Below are positions 7,299-16,601 of a stretch of 53,237 nt of DNA, in pieces. How positions within the stretch are numbered: position 1 is the stretch's first letter; every line of letters starts with the position of its first letter. The translations under genes and the position numbers were made by a program. The notes beneath the pieces are model-generated. The model saw nothing but the letters and a program-made list of their open reading frames with translations, made no database searches and was not told the DNA's origin. The stretch comes from Blastocatellia bacterium (GTDB lineage Bacteria; Acidobacteriota; Blastocatellia; RBC074): assembly GCA_016789725.1 (NCBI GenBank), contig JAEUQN010000030.1:1-53237 (forward strand). Direction: 5' to 3'.

Positions 7299-8477
7299 TC
7301 ACTTTTTGGATTTATTCCAGTAAATGATGAGGTTTTTCGTAGCACGTCCGGCAGCGATGATGTCGGGCCGTTGGTCTCCGTCGAGGTCCGCAACGGTCAA
7401 ATCTTCGGTCGCCATTGTGTTGTCATCAATGACGTGACTCTGCCAACGCGAACCCGTTTTATCAAGCGGCACAAACAACTTGATTCCCACCTTGCCACTA
7501 GCATCGGGATTGCGCCAGCCCGCAACAATCTGATCGCTTCCCAGTCCCAGTAAATCCGCTACAGCAAGCGCATGACCTTCGCGGAAACCACCCGTCAGCA
7601 AGTATCGTTGGGGCTGCCCGCGCAAGGTATAAACCACCAATTCGTTCCCGTGCATCGGTTCAATGGTGGCCAGGAAATTCAGGCTGCCAAGTCGCCCTTG
7701 TCGGATTTCGCCGACGCCACGATTCACCCCAATTCCCGGCACCCGCTCCGTCGAATTCGGTGTCCATTGCCCGCCGCGCGGCGCGAGGGTAATGGCCCCC
7801 TGTCGGCCACCCACAACCAGACGTTCGGATTTGGTTCCTGGAACGGGCACTACGTCGAAGTTGTGCGTCATATTCAGGCTTTCATCCAACAAAACTGTTT
7901 GCCAGACATCACGCGGATTGTCCGGCTTGAGGTAAGCAAGCAGACGGACGCCCGCGCCTTCCCCATTGCGATTGCCACGTCCATGCAGAGGGACTACCAC
8001 CAGCGAGTATTTTCCATCAGCCAGGCGCACCCATTTCATCCGGTGTGTGGTTGGTTGGTGAGGCAAGGACACGGCTTCCCATCGCTGCGTCGGATCATCA
8101 GGACGAATCAAATAAAAGATCGCGCCGGACTTCTGATTATCGCTGGTCTCCCCCGGATTCCATTGTGCGCCGACAGCAACCTCAACCTTGCCGTCCCCGG
8201 TAATGTCGCGGGCAGCGATGGCTACGTTGTCGCGGGCCGTGAGGTTTTCCGCCATCACAAACCGTTGCCAGTCTCCGTTGCGATACCAAACGATCTGTGT
8301 CTTGTCGGCCAGCAGAATGTCAGGTTTGCCATCACCGTCCACTTCGCCGATAGCGAGTCCATAGCCAATAGACACGCGGTTATCAATCGTTTGCGGCTCG
8401 AAGGTTGGCACCTGAGCAAAGCCCAAAACTCCAACAAATAGACTGGCGAACACGGTCAGCGCAATTCGGCTCAACAT
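7299..8477 (-). CDS. Secreted FG-GAP/VCBS repeat protein
   Basis: This 392-aa protein has a signal peptide (MLSRIALTVFASLFVGVLGFAQ). Calcium-binding-type beta-propeller repeats follow: GEVDGDGKPDILLADK, RDITGDGKVEVAVGAQW, a weaker VADLLGLGSDQIVAGW, and VADLDGDQRPDIIAAGR near the C-terminus. The start at 8477 is fixed by AGGAGG 7 nt upstream (in AGGAGGACCTC next to the ATG). Such propellers mediate binding or structural roles outside the cytoplasm; the partner is unknown. The gene stands alone between the endonuclease relic and the divergent DACNV gene. Confidence 0.88.
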   Translation of the reverse strand: MLSRIALTVFASLFVGVLGFAQVPTFEPQTIDNRVSIGYGLAIGEVDGDGKPDILLADKTQIVWYRNGDWQRFVMAENLTARDNVAIAARDITGDGKVEVAVGAQWNPGETSDNQKSGAIFYLIRPDDPTQRWEAVSLPHQPTTHRMKWVRLADGKYSLVVVPLHGRGNRNGEGAGVRLLAYLKPDNPRDVWQTVLLDESLNMTHNFDVVPVPGTKSERLVVGGRQGAITLAPRGGQWTPNSTERVPGIGVNRGVGEIRQGRLGSLNFLATIEPMHGNELVVYTLRGQPQRYLLTGGFREGHALAVADLLGLGSDQIVAGWRNPDASGKVGIKLFVPLDKTGSRWQSHVIDDNTMATEDLTVADLDGDQRPDIIAAGRATKNLIIYWNKSKK

Positions 8478-8718
8478 GAGGTCCTCCTGAATGATTTTAC
8501 GTTGCGACTCACACACATCTGTACGCGTGCGAGAGGTCTGTGGTGGAAAAGCAAATTTATCATGGTGTAATTACAGATGTGGATCAAGACGGGTCTGTCA
8601 GACGCTGCGAAATCCAGCAAAATAAGATACGATGCCAATCGCTTCCAGCAACGCCTGCGAGAGGGCTTGGCTTGGACATTCCCAGTTGTCTCGCTGCGCC
8701 TATCGAGGTGATTGAACT

Positions 8719-9849
8719 ATGCCAGGACCATCATATCCAGCCTCACGAAGAGTTGCGGCGACGATGCAGGAATTTTTTGCGTCCCACCTCGTGACGGCTT
8801 ATCAGCAAGATACAGAATCGCTGGCTCCACAACCGGATGCACAGACAGTGGAAGAAATTATTGATGCCGCATTCTGGGCGAGCCTGCGTCAGGAGGAAGG
8901 ATATTTTCCAAAAATTTCGCTCGCGCTCCTGCCGCCTGAACTGACGCGACAGCCGTTGACCTTCGCGCGCCCGCTTCCCTTCACCCCGGTGTCGCTCTCG
9001 CGCCTCGCGCCTGCGGTTGAGCGTCCGGGCATCCATCTGGGAGTCTGGCGCTATGGTCAGGAACTCTGCGTTTGGGGAACCACGCGGGTCATCCCCAAGC
9101 TTTGTTTCGTGTTGGAGGTCATCGAACCGGGATTGCTGGTTATCAAGTATCGGCGCGGCGAAGACCCCGGCAAATATGTCAACGTCGCCGTGCTCAAAGG
9201 TGATGAGGTTAAATTGGTAGACGAAGAGGATGCGAGTTTGCCGGAATGCCCCGCCGTTCTGACCTCATTGTTGGGTTTTGGTTCGGCCACAGACTCAGTG
9301 AATGTGCTGGTGCAACTGGCCGTTTCGATGCGCGCGCACGGGCGGGGCGGAGCGTTATTGGTTATCCCTCAAAACTCTGTAACCTGGCGGGAATCCATCC
9401 TCCAGCCAATCCTGTATTCGGTGACACCGGCCTTCTCGGAATTGGCAGAGCTAATGCGGCAAGGAGTGGGCGAGAGAAAGGGGCAACCGTGGCAGGAAGC
9501 ATTGCGGCGAGCGGTTGCCGCAGTCGCAGGATTGACGGCAGTGGATGGCGCAGCCCTCATGAACGATCAGCACGAACTGCTCGCCTTCGGCGCGAAAATT
9601 GTGCGGCGTAAGGGAGGCACCCGCGTCGAACGAATCATTATGACGGAACCGGTGATCGGCACTCCGGCTTCCATCGTCGAGCCGGAACAACTGGGGGGAA
9701 CGCGTCATCTGTCTGCCGCGCAGTTCGTGCAGGATCAACGCGATGCCGTCGCGCTGGTGGCCTCGCAAGATGGGCGTTTCACAATCTTTGTGTGGTCGCC
9801 TTGCGAAGAAATGGTGCACGCGCACCGCGTAGAGACGCTGCTGCTATAG
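8719..9849 (+). CDS. DACNV-type sensor protein with DisA_N-like diadenylate cyclase domain
   Basis: The C-terminal ~140 residues of this 376-aa protein carry the diadenylate-cyclase signatures: AVDGAALMNDQHELLAFGAK (the DGA motif), GGTRHLSAAQF (the G-T-R-H motif), then VALVASQDGRFTIFVW, which matches the VSEETG-type strand. The N-terminal part (PASRRVAATMQEFF...) and middle part form the sensor region that I recall being named DACNV. There is no signal peptide or membrane segment, so it should be cytosolic. GAGGTG precedes the ATG at 8719 by about 8 nt. If active it would make c-di-AMP; the Arg-His pair is present, but activity is not proven. No c-di-AMP target is visible next to it. The purine permease follows 34 nt later on the same strand. 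Confidence 0.72.
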   Translation: MPGPSYPASRRVAATMQEFFASHLVTAYQQDTESLAPQPDAQTVEEIIDAAFWASLRQEEGYFPKISLALLPPELTRQPLTFARPLPFTPVSLSRLAPAVERPGIHLGVWRYGQELCVWGTTRVIPKLCFVLEVIEPGLLVIKYRRGEDPGKYVNVAVLKGDEVKLVDEEDASLPECPAVLTSLLGFGSATDSVNVLVQLAVSMRAHGRGGALLVIPQNSVTWRESILQPILYSVTPAFSELAELMRQGVGERKGQPWQEALRRAVAAVAGLTAVDGAALMNDQHELLAFGAKIVRRKGGTRVERIIMTEPVIGTPASIVEPEQLGGTRHLSAAQFVQDQRDAVALVASQDGRFTIFVWSPCEEMVHAHRVETLLL

Positions 9850-9883
9850 TCCTTAAATTTCACGCTAACAAAACGATTGCGAT

Positions 9884-11206
9884 ATGATTTCCATGACTGC
9901 GCGCATTCCCTTTGATCGCATCTTCAAGCTCACCGAACACGGTGTCACAATCCGCAGCGAGATGGCTGCCGGAGTCACCACATTTCTGACGATGGCATAC
10001 ATCATCTTCGTCAATCCTTCGATTTTGAAAGAAGCGGGTGTCCCATTTTCCGGGGCCTTGTTTGCGACCTGCATTGCGGCGGCGATAGGGTCATTGTTGA
10101 TGGGGTTGCTGGCAAATTACCCGTTCGCGCTGGCCCCAGGAATGGGATTGAACGCGTACTTCACATACACCGTTGTGCTGGGGCTGAAGCACGATTGGCA
10201 CGTGGCCTTGGGCGCAGTGTTTTTGTCGGGCATCGTGTTTTTGCTACTGACGTTGGTGCGCATTCGAGCGTTGATTGTGGATGCGATTCCGATGACATTG
10301 AAAACAGCGGTCGCGTGCGGCATCGGGTTATTCATTGCATTCATTGGGTTGAAAAATGCGGGTGTAATTGTGGCCTCTCCCGCCACGTTCGTGACGCTTG
10401 GTCATATCGTTTCCAAACCGGTACTACTAGCCTTGATCGGGCTGGTCATCACTGGAGCATTGATGGCGCGCGGCTTCAAAATGGCGATTCTCATTGGCAT
10501 TTTTGTTGTCACAGTCGCGGCGATTGGTTTCGGTTTAGCCAAACTGCCAACCAGCATCGTTGAAGTTCCGGCGTGGCGCGAAACGTTTCTGCAACTGGAT
10601 GTGCGCGGCGCACTGAGCATTGGGTTGCTGGATGTCGTCTTTGTCTTTCTTTTCGTGGACATGTTCGATTGCATCGGCTCAATGATGGGGCTGGCGCAGC
10701 AGGCTGGATATTTGGATAACCAAGGTAAATTGCCACGCATCAATCGCGCCTTGCTGTGCGATTCGATAGCGACCATTGTGGGGGCGTTGTTTGGCACCTC
10801 CACCGTAGTGACGTATATCGAGAGCGCAACTGGAGTGAGCGAAGGCGGACGCACAGGATTAGTTGCGGTCACAGTAGCAATCCTGTTCTTGTTCGCGGCA
10901 TTTTTATCGCCGATAGCAGGCATCATCCCGGCGATAGCGACGGCCCCTGCCTTAATTGTCGTTGGGGCCTTGATGATGCGTTCGGTCACGGCCATTCGCT
11001 GGGACGATCTGACCGAAGCGATCCCAGCGTTACTGACGATGCTGGCAATGCCATTAACATTTTCGATAGCGAATGGGTTGGCGCTGGGATTTATTTTTTA
11101 TCCGCTGCTCAAAGTGCTGGCGGGACGCGGGCGGGAGGTATCACCACTGGTGTATGTGCTGGCGCTGGTGTTTTTGCTGCGCTATGCGTATTTGAGTGGC
11201 GAATAG
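9884..11206 (+). CDS. NCS2-family purine permease (AzgA/PbuG-like)
   Basis: This 440-aa inner-membrane transporter has about 12-14 hydrophobic segments. The N-terminus is typical of the AzgA/PbuG hypoxanthine-guanine-adenine branch: GVTIRSEMAAGVTTFLTMAY, IIFVNPSIL, then LAPGMGLNAYFTY. Further motifs are FLFVDMFDCIGSMMGLA and ALFGTSTVVTYIESATGVSEGG. It probably imports purine bases with protons, feeding salvage enzymes such as Apt encoded 3 kb upstream. It starts 34 nt after the DACNV gene, so co-transcription is possible. Met at 9893 is an alternative start. Confidence 0.93.
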   Translation: MISMTARIPFDRIFKLTEHGVTIRSEMAAGVTTFLTMAYIIFVNPSILKEAGVPFSGALFATCIAAAIGSLLMGLLANYPFALAPGMGLNAYFTYTVVLGLKHDWHVALGAVFLSGIVFLLLTLVRIRALIVDAIPMTLKTAVACGIGLFIAFIGLKNAGVIVASPATFVTLGHIVSKPVLLALIGLVITGALMARGFKMAILIGIFVVTVAAIGFGLAKLPTSIVEVPAWRETFLQLDVRGALSIGLLDVVFVFLFVDMFDCIGSMMGLAQQAGYLDNQGKLPRINRALLCDSIATIVGALFGTSTVVTYIESATGVSEGGRTGLVAVTVAILFLFAAFLSPIAGIIPAIATAPALIVVGALMMRSVTAIRWDDLTEAIPALLTMLAMPLTFSIANGLALGFIFYPLLKVLAGRGREVSPLVYVLALVFLLRYAYLSGE

Positions 11207-11234
11207 CGATTTGGCGTTGCAGGTTCGTTCCCAC

Positions 11235-11609
11235 TCAGCCATTTTGGTTAGGAACCGCGCCGATGATGCCAAAGCTCAAAATCGCTTCCTGCTCATCTTC
11301 AAACGTTTCAAAAACCGGGAGCAGGCGGGTGACCGTTAATAAATCTCTGATCTTGCGCGGCAGCTTGAGTAATTTGAGGTGACCGCCCTGATTCTTAGTG
11401 GTCGTGTGACGGGAAATCAATTCGCCAATGCCGGAACTGTCCAGATAACTGGCATTTTCAAAATTCAGGATAATTTCTTTCTCGCCCAGTTCAAGCAGAC
11501 GATTGACTTCATCCCGCAATTTGTTGCTGCCCTCGCCAATAGTAATCTTGCCGACCAAATCCAGGATGACAATACTACCCAGCTTGCGGGCATGAATTTC
11601 CAACTGCAT
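11235..11609 (-). CDS. STAS-domain anti-sigma factor antagonist (RsbV/SpoIIAA-like)
   Basis: This 124-aa protein is a single STAS domain. The phosphorylatable Ser lies in [15 protein letters not shown], near residue 55. In this family the unphosphorylated antagonist binds the anti-sigma kinase and frees the sigma factor. The start at 11609 has AAGGA 6 nt upstream. The stop codon of the kinase gene lies 1 nt before this ATG, so translation is probably coupled. A SpoIIE-type phosphatase that could reactivate it is encoded at 31.3 kb. No sigma factor gene is adjacent. Confidence 0.93.
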   Translation of the reverse strand: MQLEIHARKLGSIVILDLVGKITIGEGSNKLRDEVNRLLELGEKEIILNFENASYLDSSGIGELISRHTTTKNQGGHLKLLKLPRKIRDLLTVTRLLPVFETFEDEQEAILSFGIIGAVPNQNG

Positions 11610-11610
11610 G

Positions 11611-12084
11611 TTACGTTCCTTCGGCAACCTGTTCGTTCTGTGTTGGCGGGCAGTCCGGCGGCTGTTTGCGATTTTTGACCATTGTGATTTGCATGCCACC
11701 GCCAGTGTGGCGAATCAATTCCACCTCGTCCATAAACGAACGCATGTACAAAATGCCTCGTCCTGCCGGATTCAAAAGGTTTTCGGGATCAAGCGGATCC
11801 GGCAATTCTGCGGGATCAAAACCGGCACCGTGATCGCGGACGGCAATGCTCAGCGTGGCTTCCGTAAGGCGGAAAGACAACTCTACATTTTTTTCGAGAT
11901 TGTATTTATTGCCATGTTCGATGGCATTGGCGATGGATTCGCGCACGGCGAGGTTGATCCGATACTGTTCTTCATCATCAAAACCGCAGAGTTTAGACAT
12001 GTGATCAGCGGTCAGCGTGGCAATATCAATTAGATCAAGGCTGCTGGCAATCGTGATCTCGACCACTTTTTCGGCGAGCGTCAT
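11611..12084 (-). CDS. Anti-sigma regulatory factor, HATPase_c serine kinase (RsbW/SpoIIAB-like)
   Basis: This 157-aa GHKL-fold protein has the N box [15 protein letters not shown], the G1 box RDHGAGFDP and the G2 region [14 protein letters not shown]. In the RsbW family it phosphorylates the STAS antagonist and sequesters a sigma factor. I chose the ATG at 12084 ([12 protein letters not shown]), which opens the first strand; a TTG at 12135 would add 17 residues and overlap a palindrome. The antagonist gene follows directly, giving a two-gene operon. Confidence 0.92.
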   Translation of the reverse strand: MTLAEKVVEITIASSLDLIDIATLTADHMSKLCGFDDEEQYRINLAVRESIANAIEHGNKYNLEKNVELSFRLTEATLSIAVRDHGAGFDPAELPDPLDPENLLNPAGRGILYMRSFMDEVELIRHTGGGMQITMVKNRKQPPDCPPTQNEQVAEGT

Positions 12085-12124
12085 ATGCGGACAGTTCCTT
12101 TGTCGGTAAGCTTCCTTTAAGATG

Positions 12125-12156
12125 GGTTGAGCCAATCGCGTCTGATTGGCTCAACC
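12125..12156. promoter_or_regulatory. 13-bp perfect palindrome between divergent genes
   Basis: GGTTGAGCCAATC (12125-12137) and GATTGGCTCAACC (12144-12156) are separated by 6 nt. It lies between the divergent anti-sigma and aroA genes. No T run follows on either strand, so an operator for a dimeric repressor is as likely as a hairpin terminator. Function is inferred from position only. Confidence 0.45.
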
Positions 12157-12208
12157 GTTTGGGATGTAACACAGCTATTTTATCAGTGTCAAGGAAACCA
12201 CTTTTGTC

Positions 12209-13522
12209 ATGACAAATCATTCTGCTGCTCATATCAAGATTTATCCGGCTTCCAGACTGCGCGGGGACTTCCACTTGCCGGGCGATAAGTCCATTTCACA
12301 CCGCAGCGCGATGTTTGCGGCCCTGGGCAAAGGAACCAGCGTTCTGCGCAATTATTCTTCTGCCCGCGACTGTCAAAATACTCTGGATTGTTTTGAAGCA
12401 ATGGGCGTACAAATCGCTCGTCAACCAGATCACATCACGATTGAAGGCGTTGGCGTCAATGAATTGCAAGCGCCGACTACAATGCTGGATGTTGGCAATT
12501 CCGGCACTACGATTCGATTGATTTCCGGGATTTTGGCCGGGCAAAATTTCACGACTGAAATTAACGGCGACGAGAGCATTCAACGCCGCCCCATGAAGCG
12601 CGTGATTGAGCCGCTGACGAAAATGGGCGCTCAGATTGAAGCCCGCGACAATAACTTCGCTCCCCTCAAAATCCACGGCGGCAACTTGCACGGCATCGAA
12701 TACACACCGCCCGTTGCCAGCGCGCAGGTCAAGTCGTGTGTTCTGCTCGCAGGTTTGTTTGCCAAGGGTGAGACGTCCGTGATTGAAACGACTCCCACAC
12801 GCAATCACACTGAAATTATGTTGCAGGAATGCGGTGTATCAGTGCAGCAGGAGCAAATCGCCACAGGCCGACGCATCGCCGTGCAAGGCGGGGCCTCGCT
12901 ACAAGCATTGGGCGATTATACGGTCGCTGGCGATCTGTCTTCCGCCGCATTTTTCCTGGCCGCAGGATTGCTGGTTCCCGACGCGGAATTGCTGATTCGC
13001 CACATCGGCATCAATCCATCGCGCAAGGCGTTGATTGACGTTTTGCAGCAACTTGGCGGACGTATCGAAATCAAAAATGAACGACTGGCGCACGGCGAAC
13101 CAGTTGCCGATTTCTTCGTGCAATCATCCGAGTTACGCGGCGATCTTGAATTGAGTGGCGCAGTCGTGGCGAACCTGATTGATGAAATCCCGATCCTCGC
13201 GGTCATCGCCACGCAACTCCATGGCACGTTGACAATTCGGGAAGCCAATGAACTCCGCGTTAAGGAAAGTGACCGCATTCGCTCCATTGTGGACAACCTG
13301 CGGCGAATGCAGATTGAAGTCGAAGAATATGAAGACGGGATGCGCATCGCAGGCCAACAGAAATTGCACGGAGCACTGATTGAATCGTACGGCGATCATC
13401 GCATTGCGATGGCCTTCGCGGTGGCAGGATTGATGGCAACGGGCGAAACCGAGATCCATGACGCGCAAGCGGCCTCGGTGTCATTGCCTGAATTTTATGA
13501 GTTATTGGCGAAACTGACGTGA
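12209..13522 (+). CDS. aroA: 3-phosphoshikimate 1-carboxyvinyltransferase (EPSP synthase)
   Basis: This 437-aa enzyme joins shikimate-3-phosphate and PEP in the chorismate pathway. Motifs are [20 protein letters not shown] (substrate-binding Lys and Ser), the [17 protein letters not shown] loop, [21 protein letters not shown] and [14 protein letters not shown]. Length is normal. AAGGA lies about 12 nt before the ATG. Its TGA overlaps the GTG start of aroK, so the two shikimate-pathway genes are translationally coupled. Confidence 0.97.
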   Translation: MTNHSAAHIKIYPASRLRGDFHLPGDKSISHRSAMFAALGKGTSVLRNYSSARDCQNTLDCFEAMGVQIARQPDHITIEGVGVNELQAPTTMLDVGNSGTTIRLISGILAGQNFTTEINGDESIQRRPMKRVIEPLTKMGAQIEARDNNFAPLKIHGGNLHGIEYTPPVASAQVKSCVLLAGLFAKGETSVIETTPTRNHTEIMLQECGVSVQQEQIATGRRIAVQGGASLQALGDYTVAGDLSSAAFFLAAGLLVPDAELLIRHIGINPSRKALIDVLQQLGGRIEIKNERLAHGEPVADFFVQSSELRGDLELSGAVVANLIDEIPILAVIATQLHGTLTIREANELRVKESDRIRSIVDNLRRMQIEVEEYEDGMRIAGQQKLHGALIESYGDHRIAMAFAVAGLMATGETEIHDAQAASVSLPEFYELLAKLT

Positions 13523-14055
13523 GCGTTGAACCCCAAAATCTAACATCCACCACCCAGAATTTATTCCTCGTCGGTTTTATGGCATCGGGCAAAACGACTG
13601 TCGGGCGCACCTTGGCGGCCCAGCTTGACGTGCCATTTATTGATTTGGACGAAGAAATTGAGCGGGCAGCCGGTTGTACGATTGCCGAAATGATCCAGCG
13701 GCAGGGCGAAGCGGCGTTTCGTCAACTTGAGACCGCCTGCTTGCGGGAAGCCTCTACGCAAAAAACAGCGGTGATTTCGCTCGGCGGCGGGGCCTTCACA
13801 CAAACGATCAATCGGGAAGTGGTCGCACAAACAGGCATTTCTGTCTGGTTGGACGCGCCTTTTGCCTTGTGCTGGGAGCGAATTCAACGCGATGCCGTCG
13901 TGCGACCTTTGGCTCCGACCAGCGAAGAAGCACAGGCACGATACCGACAGCGAGTTCCCATTTATGAGCAGGCACAAATCCGCATTCCCGTGGAAAGTGA
14001 CTCAACGCCCATGACCCTGGCGGCGACGATTATGAAGCAATTGCGGGATCGCTAA
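13519..14055 (+). CDS. aroK: Shikimate kinase
   Basis: This 178-aa enzyme phosphorylates shikimate at the 3-OH with ATP, supplying the substrate of aroA upstream. Walker A is [25 protein letters not shown] supplies the magnesium/shikimate-binding Asp, FRQLE the Arg, SLGGGAF the GGG motif, and RPLAP the lid Arg. The start is GTG at 13519, within a GTGA overlap with the aroA stop. Length and motif order are normal. Confidence 0.96.
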   Translation: MSVEPQNLTSTTQNLFLVGFMASGKTTVGRTLAAQLDVPFIDLDEEIERAAGCTIAEMIQRQGEAAFRQLETACLREASTQKTAVISLGGGAFTQTINREVVAQTGISVWLDAPFALCWERIQRDAVVRPLAPTSEEAQARYRQRVPIYEQAQIRIPVESDSTPMTLAATIMKQLRDR

Positions 14056-14205
14056 ACTCTGCCTTGTCTCAGATCGCCGAAACCTCTACAATTTCGGTTT
14101 ACGTCCCGCATCATTTTTTTGGAACACGAGATTTCCAGCCTTCGTATAGCGCATCTGATTAGGCTGTCTCACCATCAAATTTAGTATTTTAGTTCGGAGT
14201 TCGTT

Positions 14206-15702
14206 ATGGCTGTCTCGAAAAAGAAAAAGATCATCATTGCTTCCATCCTCGTTCTAATCATTTCGGGCATCATCGTCGCTAGTGTGTATGCACGGCGGAG
14301 CGATGCGCCCGAAGTGCAAACCGCCAAAGTTGAAAAGCGCAATCTGCTGGAATCCAAAGTGACCGCGAACGGCGAAGTTCGCCCGATTCAACTTATCAAT
14401 CTGACGGCTGAAGTTAGTGGCCGCGTCACAGATGTTTTCGTCAAAGAAGGCGATCTGGTCAAAAAAGGCCAGAAAATTGTCCGCCTCGATCCGACGCAAC
14501 AGGAAACTTCCGTTTCAATTCAGGAAGCGGCGTTACGGGCAAGTCAAGCCGATGTGCAAAATCAAAATGCTGCGATTAACGTGGCCGATAACGCCATCAA
14601 CACCGCACGCGCCTCTTTGCTCAGTTCACAGGCTGATTTGGATCGTGCCAGGGTAGATCAAACCAACGCGGAAATCGAACTCAAGCGCAATACCGAATTA
14701 TTGGAATCGGCGATTGTCTCCCGCTCGGTGTATGACACCGCCAAAGCACGCTACGACTCGGCAACCGCTTCGGTCAATGCGGCCAAGGCGCGCGTGGAGC
14801 AATCCCAAGCCCAGATCAAAGAAGCGCAACTTCGTGTTGAGCAAGCCAAAACGTCGTTGCTCTCTTCGCAAGCGCGTGTCGCACAGCAAAAAGCGAACTT
14901 GCGCAGTTCCACCGACTTCCTGACCAAGACTGTTCAATTCGCCTCCATTGAAGGCGTCATTGCCAATAAGCCGATTGACGTCGGAACCTTTGCCACGGCG
15001 AACTTCCAATCCACGCCAATTGTCATCATCGCGGATATGTCTACGATTAACGTTGAAGTTCGCGTGGATGAAACCGATATTGCGAATGTTCAGGTCGGGC
15101 AACGTGTCACGGTCAAAGTGGATGCGTTAGGCGACAAAGAACTCGAAGGTGTGGTTCAGGAAAGAGCCGCTTCGGCGGTAACGAAATCGGGTGCCAACAT
15201 TGCGGCAACAGCCAACACCGGCACACAGGAAGCCAAGGAATTCAAGGTCGTCGTACGGTTGAGTAATTTGTCGGCAGAAAACCGCGAACGATTGCGTCCG
15301 GGAATGTCCGCCACCGCCACCGTTTTCACCGACAAGCGCGAAAATGTGATTGCGATTCCGCTGCAAGCCTTGGTCGAGCGTGATCCGGCGCAACTCGACA
15401 AAGAGGGCAAAGCTGGCGATGAAGCCAAACCGACTCCGACTCCTTCGCCAGCGCCAGGCGCACCGGTCGAAAAGAAGAAAACCGTCAAGGGCGTGTTTCT
15501 GGTCAAGGATAACAAGTCGGTCTTTACTCCCGTCGAAACCGGCATCACGGGCGAAAACGACATCGAAATCAAGAGCGGCTTGAGCGGCGGCGAAACCCTC
15601 ATCACGGGTCCCTATCGCCAGCTTCGCACCCTCAAAAACAACACTGTCATTAAGCTTGAAGACAAAAACAAGAAATCTAATGGCAGTGAGACGAAGAGCT
15701 AA
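14206..15702 (+). CDS. HlyD/MacA-family efflux periplasmic adaptor subunit
   Basis: This 498-aa protein has one N-terminal membrane anchor (about residues 7-27, [21 protein letters not shown]). A biotinyl-lipoyl-like strand pair, a long alpha-helical hairpin (about 105-235, rich in A, Q, S and heptad-like) and beta-barrel/membrane-proximal domains follow. The C-terminus has a proline-rich insert ([20 protein letters not shown]). Such adaptors join an inner-membrane transporter to an outer-membrane channel. The ATPase gene follows 75 nt later, but no permease or TolC-like gene is next to it, so the partner is encoded elsewhere. CGGAG lies a few nt before the ATG. Confidence 0.93.
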   Translation: MAVSKKKKIIIASILVLIISGIIVASVYARRSDAPEVQTAKVEKRNLLESKVTANGEVRPIQLINLTAEVSGRVTDVFVKEGDLVKKGQKIVRLDPTQQETSVSIQEAALRASQADVQNQNAAINVADNAINTARASLLSSQADLDRARVDQTNAEIELKRNTELLESAIVSRSVYDTAKARYDSATASVNAAKARVEQSQAQIKEAQLRVEQAKTSLLSSQARVAQQKANLRSSTDFLTKTVQFASIEGVIANKPIDVGTFATANFQSTPIVIIADMSTINVEVRVDETDIANVQVGQRVTVKVDALGDKELEGVVQERAASAVTKSGANIAATANTGTQEAKEFKVVVRLSNLSAENRERLRPGMSATATVFTDKRENVIAIPLQALVERDPAQLDKEGKAGDEAKPTPTPSPAPGAPVEKKKTVKGVFLVKDNKSVFTPVETGITGENDIEIKSGLSGGETLITGPYRQLRTLKNNTVIKLEDKNKKSNGSETKS

Positions 15703-15708
15703 TCGTCA

Positions 15709-15771
15709 GGGGCGAGTGTCAGCTTCTCTTTGACACTCGCCCCCCGACACCTGACACCCTGACCTGACACC
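15709..15771. repeat. 13-bp hairpin followed by TGACACC-type heptad repeat
   Basis: GGGGCGAGTGTCA (15709-15721) pairs perfectly with TGACACTCGCCCC (15731-15743) around a 9-nt loop. CGACACC, TGACACC and TGACACC heptamers follow directly. The element lies between the adaptor and ATPase genes. There is no U run, so it is probably not a complete terminator; it may stabilise or separate transcript segments. Confidence 0.75.
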
Positions 15772-15777
15772 TAATTT

Positions 15778-16527
15778 ATGCTGACTGATACTCAAAGTTC
15801 GACTGCCTCAAAAGCTGCCCCAGTCAAGAATGGTGCAAGCCCTGATGTGTTGATTCGCACGGTAAATTTATGGAAAACCTATGTGATGGGCGACGAAGAA
15901 ATTCATGCGTTGCGCGGTGTCTCCTTTGAACTGACGCGAGGAGATTACGTCGCCATCATTGGCCCGTCCGGCTCCGGCAAATCTACGTTGATGAATATGA
16001 TTGGCTGTTTGGACACGCCGAGCCAGGGGGAATATTGGCTGAATGGAAAGTTAGTTTCCGAAATGGACGATGACGAGCTAGCGCACATTCGGAACAAAGA
16101 AATCGGATTTGTGTTTCAGACCTTTAATCTGTTGCCACGCGCTTCGGCTTTGCACAATGTCGAATTGCCGTTGATTTATAACGGAACGCCCGCTGCCAAA
16201 CGCATTGAGATGGCGAAGAAAGCCTTGGAATCCGTCGAACTCGGTCATCGTATGAGTCACCGCCCCAATGAATTGTCCGGTGGTCAGCGCCAACGCGTAG
16301 CGATTGCCCGTGCCTTGGTGAACAGTCCTTCGATCATTCTGGCGGACGAACCGACCGGGAACCTGGATTCAAAAACGTCCGTTGAAATCATGCAATTGCT
16401 CGAACATCTACACGAGCAAGGCAACACAATCATTTTAGTCACACACGAACCTGACATTGCGGCGCATGCCCACCGCGAGATTTTTATTCGCGACGGAATG
16501 ATTGATCGGGATATTCGGCGGAAGTAG
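15778..16527 (+). CDS. ABC transporter ATP-binding protein (MacB/LolD family)
   Basis: This 249-aa ATPase has Walker [10 protein letters not shown], a Q-loop within [13 protein letters not shown], the signature [15 protein letters not shown], Walker [14 protein letters not shown] and the H-loop VTHEPD. The ALRGVSFEL and [16 protein letters not shown] segments place it in the MacB/LolD/FtsE group, which powers efflux or lipoprotein export rather than import. It is downstream of the HlyD adaptor. The expected permease is missing: a terminator follows, and selD comes in on the opposite strand. About 20 extra residues precede the domain. Confidence 0.93.
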   Translation: MLTDTQSSTASKAAPVKNGASPDVLIRTVNLWKTYVMGDEEIHALRGVSFELTRGDYVAIIGPSGSGKSTLMNMIGCLDTPSQGEYWLNGKLVSEMDDDELAHIRNKEIGFVFQTFNLLPRASALHNVELPLIYNGTPAAKRIEMAKKALESVELGHRMSHRPNELSGGQRQRVAIARALVNSPSIILADEPTGNLDSKTSVEIMQLLEHLHEQGNTIILVTHEPDIAAHAHREIFIRDGMIDRDIRRK

Positions 16528-16547
16528 TACAACAAGTTTCAAGCAGG

Positions 16548-16588
16548 AAAAACGCGAATTGCTATTGATGGCCGTTCGCGTTTTTTTT
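16548..16588. terminator. Bidirectional rho-independent terminator
   Basis: AAAAACGCGAA (16548-16558) pairs with TTCGCGTTTTTTT, with a 16-nt loop between, and a run of eight T follows on the plus strand. The A run on the left serves as a U run for the opposite strand. It lies between the convergent ABC ATPase and selD genes and can end both. Confidence 0.85.
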
Positions 16589-16601
16589 ACTCCATTGATA
16601 A

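Noticed and set aside
7572..8441. 289-codon plus-strand frame
   Set aside because: Antisense to the FG-GAP protein, which has a signal peptide, RBS and repeats; the plus frame has none.
8540..8794. 84-codon frame before the DACNV gene
   Set aside because: Overlaps the DACNV start by 76 nt and has no RBS or family features; probably leader DNA.
12135..12135. TTG start of the anti-sigma kinase at 12135
   Set aside because: It would translate through the palindrome at 12125-12156, and the family begins at MTLAEKVV (12084).
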